Shown here: positions 7,764 to 16,713 of the stretch, piece by piece
How positions within the stretch are numbered: position 1 is the first letter of the stretch
Layout: each line of letters opens with the position of its first letter
Origin: Bacteroidales bacterium
GTDB lineage: Bacteria; Bacteroidota; Bacteroidia; Bacteroidales; VadinHA17
DNA: 64,000 nucleotides
Reading direction: 5' to 3'
Assembly (NCBI GenBank): GCA_022865305.1
Contig: JALHSP010000062.1
Span: 62,001-126,000, forward strand
Position numbers and translations under genes: made by a program
The notes under the pieces: model-generated
Database searches by the model: none
What the model was told of the DNA's origin: nothing
What the model saw: only the letters and a program-made list of their open reading frames with translations

Positions 7764-10175
7764 ATGAAGCAAACCAACAGGCTATCAGAACAGTATTTGA
7801 GTAAAGAGAATATCCTTGCTGACTACAGGCTTGCAAACCTGAGCCGTAACCTGAGTATTATAGGTCGTCGTGAAGTATTGTCCGGGAAAGCAAAATTCGG
7901 GATTTTCGGGGACGGGAAAGAAATTATCCAGCTTGCAATGGCGAAACAGTTTAAAGAAGGCGACTGGAGGTCAGGGTATTACAGAGATCAGACATGGATG
8001 ATGGCAATGGGTTTGTATAATTCTCTGGAATTTTTCCATCAGCTTTATGGAAACACCAACAGGGAAATCAATCCGGGAAGCGGTGGCAGGGTATTCAATA
8101 ATCATTTTTCCGTTCCGAATATAAATCCTGATGGTACATGGAGAAATCTGACAAAACAAAAAAACTCTTCTTCTGATATCTCACCAACGGCCGGACAAAT
8201 GCCAAGATTGCTTGGGCTGGCTTATGCCTCTAAACTATTCAGGCAAAATCAGGATCTTCACCGGTTTTCAACACTGTCAGTTAATGGCAATGAAGTTGCT
8301 TTTGGTTCTATTGGAGATGCAAGTACCTCTGAAGGTCACTTCTGGGAAACAATGAATGCCGCAGGTGTGCTTCAGGTACCCATGGCAATCTCAGTCTATG
8401 ATGATGGTTACGGTATTTCGGTGCCCAAAAAATACCAGACAACCAAAGGCAGCATTTCAGATATTCTGAAGGGTTTCGAAAATGAACCCGGACGGCCAGG
8501 AATTTTGATATTTAAAGGTAAAGGATGGGATTATCCCGGGCTGATAAAACTTTATGAGGAAGGTATTGAGATCTGCCGCAGAGATCATGTTCCGGTTCTG
8601 TTCCATATAGAGGAAGTGACTCAACCGCTGGGACATTCCACCTCCGGCTCACACGAAAGATATAAAAGTGAAGAGAGATTGAAATGGGAGGAGGAATTTG
8701 ATCCTATAAAAAAAATGAAGGAATGGATACTGGAACAGGAAATTGCAGCTGCAGATGAACTTGACAGAATTGCAGTTGAGGCTGAGGAGGAGGCAAAAGA
8801 GTCAAGAAAGAAAAGCTGGGAAATGTTCCAGACTCCTATTAAGATTGAACGTGAAGCCCTGGTAAAAATAATCGGCGACAGAACCTGCAAATGCCACGAA
8901 GAAGCCAAAGAAGATACAGTAGATAAGATCACTGAAGATTTAAGCAAAGTGTTTTCTCCGATAAGGAAGGATAATTTCATGGCTGCCCGTAAAATATTGA
9001 GAAATGTTTGTGAAACATGTGATAAATCGGACAATCTGAAGGAGGAGCTTTATGGCTGGCTTAAACGCAATTATACGGATGCATCAGCAAGCTACGATTC
9101 ATTTCTTTATAATGAAACCCCAAGCTCGGTCCTGAATGTAAAACCTGTTGCGCCTGTTTATTCTGAAAATTCTCCGGAGGTGCCCGGTAGGCAGATTCTG
9201 AGAGATAATTTTGATAAACTCTTCGCGAAGTATCCTTTATTGGTGACATTCGGTGAAGATACAGGGAACATCGGAGGTGTAAACCAGTCACTGGAAGGGT
9301 TGCAAAAGAAATTCGGAGAACTGCGTATTACGGATACAGGTATAAGGGAAGCTACCATACTTGGTCAGGGTATTGGACTGGCCCTCAGAGGAATGCGACC
9401 AATTGCCGAAATACAGTATCTCGACTATCTTATGTACGCACTTCAGATTCTGAGCGATGACCTAGCAACCACTCATTACAGAACTGCAGGCAGAATGGTT
9501 GCACCTCTTATTATCAGTACGCGGGGGCACAGGCTTGAGGGAATATGGCATTCCGGATCTCCTATGAGCATGCTTATAAATTCCGTCCGGGGTGTTTATG
9601 TCTGTGCACCAAGGGATATGACAAGAGCAGCAGGATTTTATAATACCTTACTTGAGGGAAACGATCCTGCCATAGTAATTGAACCACTTAACGGCTACAG
9701 ACTTAAGGAAAAAATGCCTGATAATATTGGTGAATACCGCTTACAGCTTGGCATTCCCGAAGTACTGTCATCGGGGACAGACTTAACTCTTGTAACTTAT
9801 GGATCAACTGTCCGGATTGCGGCAGAGGCGGTCAGGCAACTTGCTGCCCATGGCATTTCGGTGGAGTTGATTGATGTTCAGACACTGGTGCCTTTTGATA
9901 CCGGAAGGGTTATTCTTGATTCGATTAAAAAGACAAACAGAGTCCTTTTTCTTGATGAAGATGTTCCGGGTGGTACAACTGCTTTTATGATGCAGGAGGT
10001 ACTTGAGAAACAGGGTGGTTGGCATTACCTCGACAGTCCGCCTAAAACTCTTACGGGTAAGGAACACAGGCCGGCATATACGACAGACGGCGACTATTTC
10101 TCAAAACCGAATGCAGAGGATATTTTCGATGCGGTATATGCGATGATGAAAGAGGCAGTTCCGGCAAAATATTGA
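7764..10175 (+). CDS. Fused E1 (alpha+beta) of a branched-chain-type 2-oxoacid dehydrogenase complex
   Basis: An 803-residue protein if translation starts at ATG 7764; the frame is open back to a TTG at 7722, but the ATG is preceded by a purine-rich AGAAAGAG. The first half is a thiamine-diphosphate E1 alpha chain (residues about 25-360) with SIGDASTSEGHF near residue 184 and VYDDGYGIS downstream, the cofactor-binding GDx...(N/D)D motif. The second half (about 470-803) is an E1 beta chain (FGEDTGNIGGVNQSLEG, IREATILGQGIGLALRGMRPIAEIQY, FLDEDVPGGTTAFMMQEV). Such fusions occur in Bacteroidetes and decarboxylate branched-chain 2-oxoacids or pyruvate for an E2/E3 not seen here. The linker holds four cysteines (RTCKCHEE and NVCETCDKS). 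It appears to be a single-gene transcript. Confidence 0.88.
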   Translation: MKQTNRLSEQYLSKENILADYRLANLSRNLSIIGRREVLSGKAKFGIFGDGKEIIQLAMAKQFKEGDWRSGYYRDQTWMMAMGLYNSLEFFHQLYGNTNREINPGSGGRVFNNHFSVPNINPDGTWRNLTKQKNSSSDISPTAGQMPRLLGLAYASKLFRQNQDLHRFSTLSVNGNEVAFGSIGDASTSEGHFWETMNAAGVLQVPMAISVYDDGYGISVPKKYQTTKGSISDILKGFENEPGRPGILIFKGKGWDYPGLIKLYEEGIEICRRDHVPVLFHIEEVTQPLGHSTSGSHERYKSEERLKWEEEFDPIKKMKEWILEQEIAAADELDRIAVEAEEEAKESRKKSWEMFQTPIKIEREALVKIIGDRTCKCHEEAKEDTVDKITEDLSKVFSPIRKDNFMAARKILRNVCETCDKSDNLKEELYGWLKRNYTDASASYDSFLYNETPSSVLNVKPVAPVYSENSPEVPGRQILRDNFDKLFAKYPLLVTFGEDTGNIGGVNQSLEGLQKKFGELRITDTGIREATILGQGIGLALRGMRPIAEIQYLDYLMYALQILSDDLATTHYRTAGRMVAPLIISTRGHRLEGIWHSGSPMSMLINSVRGVYVCAPRDMTRAAGFYNTLLEGNDPAIVIEPLNGYRLKEKMPDNIGEYRLQLGIPEVLSSGTDLTLVTYGSTVRIAAEAVRQLAAHGISVELIDVQTLVPFDTGRVILDSIKKTNRVLFLDEDVPGGTTAFMMQEVLEKQGGWHYLDSPPKTLTGKEHRPAYTTDGDYFSKPNAEDIFDAVYAMMKEAVPAKY

Positions 10176-10192
10176 CCCCAGTTAATTCATAT

Positions 10193-10305
10193 ACTCACCC
10201 CCCAGCCCACTCTCTTACTTCGTAAAGAGGGGGAGTTAGATCAGTGTATTACAATTAATTCCCCCTCTTTGCATCAGCAGAGAGGGGGAATAAAAGGAGG
10301 TGAGT
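10193..10305. repeat. C-rich/G-rich dispersed palindromic repeat (copy 1)
   Basis: Outer arms ACTCACCC (10193) and GGAGGTGAGT (to 10305) enclose two imperfect hairpins built from CTCTCTTAC/GTAAAGAG and CCCCCTCT/AGAGGGGG. Similar units occur at 14309, 26545, 27271, 45617, 48597, 52361 and 53608. This copy fills the space between the 3' ends of the E1 gene and pckG (convergent genes), where it could also act as a transcriptional roadblock. The rest of the 287-bp gap shows nothing else. Confidence 0.75.
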
Positions 10306-10462
10306 ACGTATGGGAATCAGGGGAATATTGGGGCATTCATTCTGAAACTCCTATTATCTTCAGTAATTCTGTTGCGGCTTCACGAGGACCTATATGGTTT
10401 TATGAGTTTTATTAATCAACTCGTTCACACTGAAAGAAGGCTATGTGTCAATTTGAGTGTTG

Positions 10463-12253
10463 CTACTGGAAGCGATTTTCAAGGGCAATAAGTTGATTTT
10501 TTAGTTCAATTGGAAGGCGGTCGCCGAAAAGTGCAAAATGTTCTTTAATTAATGCTATTTCTTCTTTCCAAACGTCCTTATCTACCGATAGTAACCGGGA
10601 AAGGTTTATTGCTTGCTTTTCCAAACCACTAATATCAATACTTTCGATACTAGGAAGATAACCGATTGGAGTCCTGACAGCTTTAACAGTATTCTCACAG
10701 CGTTCAAAAATCCATTTCAATACTCGGATATTATCGCCAAAACCAGGCCATAACCATTTGCTATTTTCATCCTTTCTAAACCAGTTTACATAAAATATTT
10801 TTGGCAGGGCGTTTTTATTTGGAGCAACTTCTCCTGTTTTTATCCAATTATTAAAATAGTCGGCCATATTATATCCCGTAAACGGAAGCATGGCAAAGGG
10901 ATCACGACGTACCCCAGCTTTTAAGCCAATTGCGGCTGCTGTAACCTCTGAACCAGCTATCGAACCAAGAAATACACCATGATTCCAATCAAATGCTTCA
11001 TGTACTAAAGGAATAGTTGTAGGTCTGCGGCCTCCAAAAATAAACGCAGAAATTGGAACACCTTTTGGATCTTCCCAGGCAGGGTCAATAACAGGACATT
11101 GACTGGCAGGTGCGGTAAAGCGTGCATTTGGATGTGCTGCAGGTTTATCTACTTTAGGGTCGTATTTTTCATTTGTCCAAGTAATTGTACCTTCCGGGGC
11201 GTCATATCCAATGCCTTCCCACCATATATCTCCATCAGGAGTCAGGGCTGTATTGGTGAAAATGCTATTCTCTTTAAGAGAAAGCATGGCATTGGGATTT
11301 GTTTTCATTGATGTTAAGGGAGCTACACCAAAAAAGCCAGCTTCGGGATTAATAGCATATAACCGGCCATCTTCTCCAAATTTCATCCATGCAATATCAT
11401 CACCCACACATTCAACTTTCCATCCTGGAATAGAAGGAACCAGCATCGCCAGATTTGTTTTACCACAGGCACTTGGGAAAGCTGCTGCAAAATACTTTTT
11501 AATCCCTTTCGGATTAGTTATTCCCATTATTAGCATATGTTCTGCCAGCCAGCTTTGCTTTTTTGCCATATATGACGCAATTCGAAGAGCAAAACACTTT
11601 TTCCCTAAAAGTGCATTCCCTCCATATCCACTTCCATAAGATAATATTTCTTTAGTTTCCGGAAAATGAGAAATATATTTCTGTTCAATAGGAGCACAAG
11701 GCCATTTTTTATCTTTCTGGCCGGGTTCTAACGGGAATCCGACAGAGTGGACACAGGGAACAAATTCATCATTTCCCAAAATATTAAGTACAGCTTTTCC
11801 CATCCGGGTCATTATCCTCATGTTAACAACTACATATGGAGAATCTGTTAATTGAATACCAATGTGTGCAATCCTGGAACCTAAAGGACCCATACTGAAA
11901 GGGATAACATACATTGTTCTTCCTCTCATACTACCATTAAACAATTTTTTCAATGTTTCTTTCATCTCGACGGGAGAAGCCCAATTATTTGTCGGTCCGG
12001 CATCTTCTTTTTTTTCTGAACAAATGAATGTTCTGTTTTCCACACGGGCTACATCACTGGGATCTGACTGAAAGTAATAACTATTTGGTCTTTTAGCTTC
12101 ATTTAGTTTTATGCATACTCCTGATGCTACCATTTCATCCAAAAGACTCTGGTTTTCGGCCTCCGAACCATCACACCAATGGATTTTTTCAGGTTGGCAT
12201 AACTCGGCCCATTCATTAACCCAGTTAGTTAATTTCTGATGGTGGGTTATCAT
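10463..12253 (-). CDS. pckG: Phosphoenolpyruvate carboxykinase (GTP)
   Basis: A 596-residue protein matching the GTP-dependent PEPCK family (EC 4.1.1.32; usual length about 600), which interconverts oxaloacetate and PEP at the start of gluconeogenesis. Landmarks: [13 protein letters not shown] near the N-terminus, [15 protein letters not shown], the P-loop [13 protein letters not shown] that contains the reactive cysteine loop, the metal site VGDDIAWM, and [14 protein letters not shown] plus [10 protein letters not shown] in the C-terminal lobe. It is not the ATP-dependent (pckA) type. It lies 26 bp downstream of an aminotransferase gene on the same strand, so the two are probably cotranscribed; aspartate transamination would supply oxaloacetate. 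Confidence 0.96.
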   Translation of the reverse strand: MITHHQKLTNWVNEWAELCQPEKIHWCDGSEAENQSLLDEMVASGVCIKLNEAKRPNSYYFQSDPSDVARVENRTFICSEKKEDAGPTNNWASPVEMKETLKKLFNGSMRGRTMYVIPFSMGPLGSRIAHIGIQLTDSPYVVVNMRIMTRMGKAVLNILGNDEFVPCVHSVGFPLEPGQKDKKWPCAPIEQKYISHFPETKEILSYGSGYGGNALLGKKCFALRIASYMAKKQSWLAEHMLIMGITNPKGIKKYFAAAFPSACGKTNLAMLVPSIPGWKVECVGDDIAWMKFGEDGRLYAINPEAGFFGVAPLTSMKTNPNAMLSLKENSIFTNTALTPDGDIWWEGIGYDAPEGTITWTNEKYDPKVDKPAAHPNARFTAPASQCPVIDPAWEDPKGVPISAFIFGGRRPTTIPLVHEAFDWNHGVFLGSIAGSEVTAAAIGLKAGVRRDPFAMLPFTGYNMADYFNNWIKTGEVAPNKNALPKIFYVNWFRKDENSKWLWPGFGDNIRVLKWIFERCENTVKAVRTPIGYLPSIESIDISGLEKQAINLSRLLSVDKDVWKEEIALIKEHFALFGDRLPIELKNQLIALENRFQ

Positions 12254-12279
12254 AATAAAATTGATTTAAAATAATCAGT

Positions 12280-13575
12280 TTATAGTTTATCCAAATCTCT
12301 GCATGCATTATAAAGATTCTCAAGCAGATCAGGTATCTTTGATTGAGGAACCGCTGAAAAAGCCAGCCTGATAAAACTTCCAAGTGCAATAACACCTGTA
12401 CTGTATTTATTCAACAAATGTACCCTAACTTCTTCAGTATTTAAACCCTTTTTAAGTTTAAGGCACATAAAATAGCCAGAATTGAAAGGTAATGGTTCAA
12501 AATATTCAGAGTATTTTGGATTATGAAATGAATCTTTCAAAATGTTGTATCGTGTTTTTAAAATACTGTATTTCTTTTGCTTTGCAGCCATATAGTTTTC
12601 GTGTAAATATATAGTCTGAAGTAAGGATTGGGAAAGATGGCTTATGTTTGATATGTTTCCGCGAATGGCCCCAGCGGTTTTGTTCTCCAACGCTTCATAC
12701 AATTCAGTTGTACCATTCTTTATGCCATAAGTTATAAAACCGACTCTGAAACCCCAGACATAATCTTCTTTAGTGGGCCCATCTAATTTCACTGCCAAAA
12801 CGTTTTCATGAAGGTTTGCAATTTTAGTAAAGATAGATTCTTTGAAAACTTTGTCTTCAAAAACAAGTCCGAAATACGCGTCGTCGATCAGAACAACAAG
12901 CTTTTTTCCTTTTTCAGCTAGATGATTAATCTCATTAACAATAAGTTCAATCTCACTAGTAAGTGGTGTGTAACCTGATGGGTTATTAGGGAAATTTAAT
13001 AGAATAATTACCTTTTCCCTTTGAATTTCATTAATCTTTTCTGTAAAAGAATTAATATTGAATCCTCCATCATGAAACAAATCAAATAACTGAATTTTCG
13101 CACCATATCCGTTTTCAAATATTAAATTATAGTTTTCCCAATAAAGATTGGTAAGAATTACATCATCGCCTTCATTTGCAAACAAATAACCTGCAATACT
13201 GATTCCGTGAGTAATTCCATTTGTTGCCACAGGCGTACTTATTAGAGTACGTTCCAAAGATGGGTTTTTCTTATAGATAAATTCTTTCCATGTATCTCTT
13301 AAATCTTTTTTACCAAAACTTGGAGCATAAGGAAACACATTATTGCCTGGTAGGTTTATCAGGGTATCAAATTCAGAAAGATGCATCGAAGAGCCATCGT
13401 CCTCAACAGCTTCTCCAATAGTTGCATTAATGCTTTTGCCTTTTGCCTGTGAAGATTGTGCCAGAATACCAAGTTTGGGAAAGAAAATGTTTTTCCCTCT
13501 TTCTGACAACATCTCCAATATATTAATATTCTGCCTTTCTATTGCATTATTTAAACAGGTGGCTTGTGTATCCAT
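12280..13575 (-). CDS. Class I/II PLP-dependent aminotransferase
   Basis: A 431-residue fold-type I aminotransferase. Visible motifs include VATNGITHGISIAGYLFANEGDDVILTN (start of the large domain), NFPNNPSGY (binding to PLP), VVLIDDAYFGLVF (Asp contacting the pyridine nitrogen), the presumed Schiff-base lysine in DGPTKEDYVWGFRVGF, and the substrate arginine region FIRLAFS near the C-terminus. The lysine sits in a GPTKED context rather than the common SxSK. The exact amino acid substrate cannot be told from sequence. Being immediately upstream of pckG suggests a role feeding oxaloacetate or another C4 acid into gluconeogenesis. A perfect -7 box (TATTTTTG, minus strand) is at 13629-13636, about 50 nt upstream. 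Confidence 0.85.
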   Translation of the reverse strand: MDTQATCLNNAIERQNINILEMLSERGKNIFFPKLGILAQSSQAKGKSINATIGEAVEDDGSSMHLSEFDTLINLPGNNVFPYAPSFGKKDLRDTWKEFIYKKNPSLERTLISTPVATNGITHGISIAGYLFANEGDDVILTNLYWENYNLIFENGYGAKIQLFDLFHDGGFNINSFTEKINEIQREKVIILLNFPNNPSGYTPLTSEIELIVNEINHLAEKGKKLVVLIDDAYFGLVFEDKVFKESIFTKIANLHENVLAVKLDGPTKEDYVWGFRVGFITYGIKNGTTELYEALENKTAGAIRGNISNISHLSQSLLQTIYLHENYMAAKQKKYSILKTRYNILKDSFHNPKYSEYFEPLPFNSGYFMCLKLKKGLNTEEVRVHLLNKYSTGVIALGSFIRLAFSAVPQSKIPDLLENLYNACRDLDKL

Positions 13576-13628
13576 TTTTAAGTAAAGTTCAATAATTTTA
13601 AGTTCCAGTTATAATTAATGACTGGTTG

Positions 13629-13636
13629 CAAAAATA
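13629..13636 (-). promoter_or_regulatory. -7 box for the aminotransferase-pckG unit
   Basis: TATTTTTG on the minus strand matches TAnnTTTG and would give a leader of about 50 nt. No good -33 TTTG lies at the expected distance. Confidence 0.4.
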
Positions 13637-13673
13637 GAAAAAATTGATTAAATTGTATTCGTAATATTTTTAT

Positions 13674-14267
13674 ATGAAACCGGAACTCGATTTATTTGCG
13701 ATACAGCCTGAAGACAAGATACCGGAAAAGGGGAAAATTCTGATTTCTGAGCCTTTTCTCCCCGATACATTTTTTAACCGAAGCATTGTTTATCTGGCAG
13801 ATCATACTCCGGAAGGTTCCGTTGGCTTTATTCTTAATAAGAAGCTGGATATTAAAGTCTGTGATGCCGTATCAGGTTTTGACAAATGGGAAGAATTTCT
13901 CAGTATGGGTGGCCCTGTATCCCCTGATACTCTTCATTACCTGCATAACCTTGGAGACGGGGTTCCAAATAGTGTATGGGTGAATGAAAGTATTTTCTGG
14001 GGAGGAGAAATTAACTTCATCAGAAAATTGATCAAGGATGGGAAAATCAACAATACTCAGATCAGGTTCTTCCTCGGTTATTCAGGGTGGTCTGCCGGGC
14101 AGCTTGAACGTGAGCTCAAGGAAAACTCTTGGGTTATTGCAAAAATCAAAACAGATATTGTCCTGAATAACAGTCAGCTCGATAATACGTGGAAAAGAGT
14201 TCTCAGAGGCTTTAAGAACAAATACCGGATGTGGGCTGATTTCCCAGAGTCACCGGATATGAACTAG
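13674..14267 (+). CDS. YqgE/AlgH family protein
   Basis: A 197-residue member of the YqgE/AlgH (UPF0301/DUF179) family. Signature stretches are GKILISEPFLPDTFFNRSIVYLADH, GSVGFILNKKLD, SMGGPVSPDTLHYLH and FFLGYSGWSAGQLERELKENSW. The family is widespread, soluble and small; its biochemical role is not established, although AlgH has been linked to alginate control in Pseudomonas. It is divergent from the aminotransferase gene and convergent with holA, with a repeat element between the two 3' ends. Confidence 0.9.
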   Translation: MKPELDLFAIQPEDKIPEKGKILISEPFLPDTFFNRSIVYLADHTPEGSVGFILNKKLDIKVCDAVSGFDKWEEFLSMGGPVSPDTLHYLHNLGDGVPNSVWVNESIFWGGEINFIRKLIKDGKINNTQIRFFLGYSGWSAGQLERELKENSWVIAKIKTDIVLNNSQLDNTWKRVLRGFKNKYRMWADFPESPDMN

Positions 14268-14308
14268 CCATTTATTTGCCCCTCAGTTCCCCCGCTCTGT
14301 TCTCATGA

Positions 14309-14368
14309 ACTCATCCCCCAGCCCCCTTCTCTGCTATGCAAAGAAGGGGAAAAAGAATGGGGGTGAGT
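14309..14368. repeat. C-rich/G-rich dispersed palindromic repeat (copy 2)
   Basis: Outer arms ACTCATCCCCC (14309-14319) and GGGGGTGAGT (14359-14368) surround an inner stem CCCCTTCT/AGAAGGGG. It lies in the 110-bp space between the convergent yqgE-like gene and holA and could form a strong hairpin on either transcript. Confidence 0.75.
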
Positions 14369-14377
14369 AAATAAATT

Positions 14378-15388
14378 TCACAAATGTAATATCTTAAATA
14401 TCAGCTCCTTAAGCAGATCTCCCGGTTCACTGCTCAGATCCCCATAACCCTTTGATTTCATATCGTATGTCCGCAGCAGACTTATAATTTGTACTGTATT
14501 TGATATATTATATTTACCTGCAGAGGTCTCATAGTCTTTTACGAAATATGGATTGACCTTAAGTACAGCAGCTGCATTATTTTTTGATTTATCGGCCAGG
14601 TAATGATAGGTCAGAAGTTTGCTGAAGAAACTGAACAAGGATGCAATAGTAAGGGTAATAGGATTGTCCTTCGGATTATTGGCAAAATGATGAACTATCA
14701 TGTTGGCTTTAAGTATATTTTTTTCACCGACAGCTTTCTGGAGCTCAAAATTGTTATAATCCTTGCTGATGCCAATATTTTTTTCGATGAGTGAGGTGGT
14801 AATGACAGGCTTGCCGGCCGGAAGTGTAATAATTAATTTAATAAGCTCATTTACTATTTTATGGAGGTCGGTGCCAAGATATTCAGTCAGCATGGCACTT
14901 GCGTTGGGATCAGCTTTAATACCCTGTGTCATTAAATATCGCTCAATCCATGCCGGAACCTGGTAATCACGCAATCTGACCGATTCAAAATAAACAGCAT
15001 GGGTTTCGAGTAACTTGTAAAATTTTGTTCTTTTATCAACCACCTTGTATTTATAATTGAAAACCAGGATTGTCGATAAAAGGGGTTTTTCGAGGTAATA
15101 AACTAGGTCCTCGATCTTTTTCAGTGTTTGTGCTTCTTTCACTATAACAACCTGATGACTCGACATCATCGGAAACTTCCTGGCAGTTTCAATTATTGCA
15201 GGTATAGTGGTATCTTCTCCGTATAAAACTACCTGGTTGAAGGACTTCTCAGCTTCTGGCAGGACTTTCTCTTCAATATGATCAGTAATGAGGTCAATAT
15301 AATAAGGTTCCTCTCCGGCGAGAAAGTAAACCGGTTTAAAAATTCTTTTCTTCAGGTCGGAGATTATTTCTTCGTAGGTGACAGCCAT
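14378..15388 (-). CDS. holA: DNA polymerase III subunit delta
   Basis: A 336-residue clamp-loader delta subunit. The start YEEIISDLKKRIFKPVYFLAGEEPYYID is the classic HolA opening (a degenerate P-loop region that does not bind ATP), followed by LSTILVFNYKYKVVDKRTKFYKLL and GTDLHKIVNELIKL. Delta opens the beta sliding clamp during loading. Its start is separated by a single base from the stop of amn upstream, so amn-holA form one transcript. The C-terminal domain DYETSAGKYNISNTVQIISLLRTYD matches the collar domain of the family. Confidence 0.94.
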   Translation of the reverse strand: MAVTYEEIISDLKKRIFKPVYFLAGEEPYYIDLITDHIEEKVLPEAEKSFNQVVLYGEDTTIPAIIETARKFPMMSSHQVVIVKEAQTLKKIEDLVYYLEKPLLSTILVFNYKYKVVDKRTKFYKLLETHAVYFESVRLRDYQVPAWIERYLMTQGIKADPNASAMLTEYLGTDLHKIVNELIKLIITLPAGKPVITTSLIEKNIGISKDYNNFELQKAVGEKNILKANMIVHHFANNPKDNPITLTIASLFSFFSKLLTYHYLADKSKNNAAAVLKVNPYFVKDYETSAGKYNISNTVQIISLLRTYDMKSKGYGDLSSEPGDLLKELIFKILHL

Positions 15389-15389
15389 T

Positions 15390-16160
15390 TTAGAATCTGA
15401 GGTGTTTTACAGAGATACCGTTGTCTTTAATTTCCCTCAGTGCATCGATGCCTATCCTGAGGTGTGTCTCAACATATTTACGTGTTACTTTACGATCGCT
15501 TGCTGCAGTTTTTATACCTGTTGATATCATTGGTTGATCTGACACCAGAAGCAATGCTCCTGTCGGTATCTCATTTGCAAAGCCTACTGTAAAGATTGTT
15601 GCCGTTTCCATGTCAATTGCCATTGCCCGGGTCTTTACAAGGTATTTCTTAAACCGGTCATCATATTCCCACACCCTTCTGTTTGTGGTATAAACAGTAC
15701 CTGTCCAATACTCCTTTTTGTACCTTATTATTGTTGCAGATATTGCACTTTGAAGCTTAAATGCTGGCAATGCGGGAACCTCCAAAGGCAGATAATCATT
15801 TGATGTCCCGTCACTTCTTATGGCAGCAATTGGAAGGATTAAATCACCGAGTTTATTCTTCTTTTTGAGGCCACCGCATTTCCCGAGGAATAATACTGCA
15901 TTCGGACTTACTGCACTCACCAGATCCATTACCGTTGCAGCATTGGGACTCCCCATACCAAAGTTAAGGATTGTAATCCCGTCTGCAGTTGCACTTGGCA
16001 TATTTTTATCTTTACCCTCTATCTGCACATTATGCCACTTAGCGAAAAGCTCAACATAATACAGAAAGTTGGTAAGAAGGAAATATTTACCAAATGAATC
16101 GAGAGATTTGCCTGTATATCGCGGAAGCCAGTTATTAACGATTTCCTCTTTGGTTTTCAT
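15390..16160 (-). CDS. amn: AMP nucleosidase
   Basis: A 256-residue short-form AMP nucleosidase as found throughout Bacteroidetes, related to purine nucleoside phosphorylases. It would hydrolyse AMP to adenine and ribose 5-phosphate. Landmarks: KEEIVNNWLPRYTG, ITILNFGMGSPNAATVMDL, AVLFLGKCGGLKKKNKLGD, VYTTNRRVWEYD and AMAIDMETATIFTVGF, the last holding the ribose-binding Met-Glu and base-contacting segment. The N-terminal regulatory domain of the E. coli enzyme is absent, as expected for this clade. It is divergent from the HsdR-N-like gene and cotranscribed with holA. A perfect minus-strand -7 box lies at 16230-16237. Confidence 0.92.
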   Translation of the reverse strand: MKTKEEIVNNWLPRYTGKSLDSFGKYFLLTNFLYYVELFAKWHNVQIEGKDKNMPSATADGITILNFGMGSPNAATVMDLVSAVSPNAVLFLGKCGGLKKKNKLGDLILPIAAIRSDGTSNDYLPLEVPALPAFKLQSAISATIIRYKKEYWTGTVYTTNRRVWEYDDRFKKYLVKTRAMAIDMETATIFTVGFANEIPTGALLLVSDQPMISTGIKTAASDRKVTRKYVETHLRIGIDALREIKDNGISVKHLRF

Positions 16161-16188
16161 ATTTATCAGACTGTAATATTTATCTCAA

Positions 16189-16237
16189 TATATTTGTAAT
16201 AACTTAAGAATATTAATTATTCACGGTTTCAAAAGTA
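16189..16237. promoter_or_regulatory. Divergent -7 boxes between amn and the HsdR-N-like gene
   Basis: TATATTTG on the plus strand (16189-16196) and TACTTTTG on the minus strand (16230-16237) both match TAnnTTTG exactly. They would serve the gene at 16248 (leader about 47 nt) and the amn-holA unit (leader about 65 nt). Clear -33 elements are not seen at 19-21 bp. Confidence 0.45.
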
Positions 16238-16247
16238 CAAAACAAAG

Positions 16248-16706
16248 TTGAAACAGTTAAATCTGCCGGAATATTCGTTCAGAATAATCAGGAAAGGGGA
16301 AACAGAAATGATCCTTGATCCCCTGAGGAAAAAATATGTTAAGCTCACTCCGGAAGAGTGGGTCAGACAGAATTTTGTTCAGTATCTGATACATGAAGGA
16401 AAATACCCGGCCGGACTTATAGGTATTGAGGTCGTGTTCAAATATAACAAACTGAAGAAAAGAGTTGATATTCTTGTTCACAACAGGAAAGGTGAACCCG
16501 TAATGATTGTTGAATGCAAATCCGATGAAGTAAAGTTGAATGATAAGGTGTCTGACCAGATTGTCGAATATAATATGAAATTCAGAATTCCCTACCTGGT
16601 TATTACAAACGGGATGCAACATTATGCCGTTAAGATAACTGATTACGAAGAACATAAATTTGATTATTTGCTGGTAATTCCCCTTTATGAGGATCTGTTA
16701 ACCTGA
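16248..16706 (+). CDS. Stand-alone HsdR N-terminal (PD-(D/E)XK nuclease-like) domain protein
   Basis: A 152-residue protein that matches the N-terminal nuclease domain of type I restriction HsdR subunits without helicase domains. The nuclease core is visible: Glu61 (IGIEVVF), Asp74 (KRVDILV) and Glu89-x-Lys91 (MIVECKS). The N-terminus LNLPEYSFRI and ALTPEEWVRQ-type segment (LTPEEWVRQNFVQYLI) match Bacteroidetes homologues, which supports the TTG start at 16248; the first ATG (16308) would cut off that conserved part. The family is commonly encoded next to holA in Bacteroidetes and is not tied to a restriction system there. Its role is unknown. The NUDIX fusion gene follows after 7 bp. Confidence 0.82.
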   Translation: MKQLNLPEYSFRIIRKGETEMILDPLRKKYVKLTPEEWVRQNFVQYLIHEGKYPAGLIGIEVVFKYNKLKKRVDILVHNRKGEPVMIVECKSDEVKLNDKVSDQIVEYNMKFRIPYLVITNGMQHYAVKITDYEEHKFDYLLVIPLYEDLLT

Positions 16707-16713
16707 GGTTTTT

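Noticed and set aside
8621-9034. 137-codon antisense frame in the fused E1 gene
   Set aside because: Low-complexity serine-rich shadow of a charged helical region of the E1 protein.
10300-10491. 63-codon frame between the E1 gene and pckG
   Set aside because: It overlaps a palindromic repeat and the 3' end of pckG, has no recognisable domain, and the composition matches the repeat.
11211-11639. 142-codon frame antisense to pckG
   Set aside because: Shadow of pckG; the sense strand encodes the conserved P-loop region.
16248-16706. Remnant of a type I restriction system
   Set aside because: The protein is intact, has its nuclease residues, and sits in the conserved holA/amn neighbourhood of Bacteroidetes, without hsdM or hsdS.
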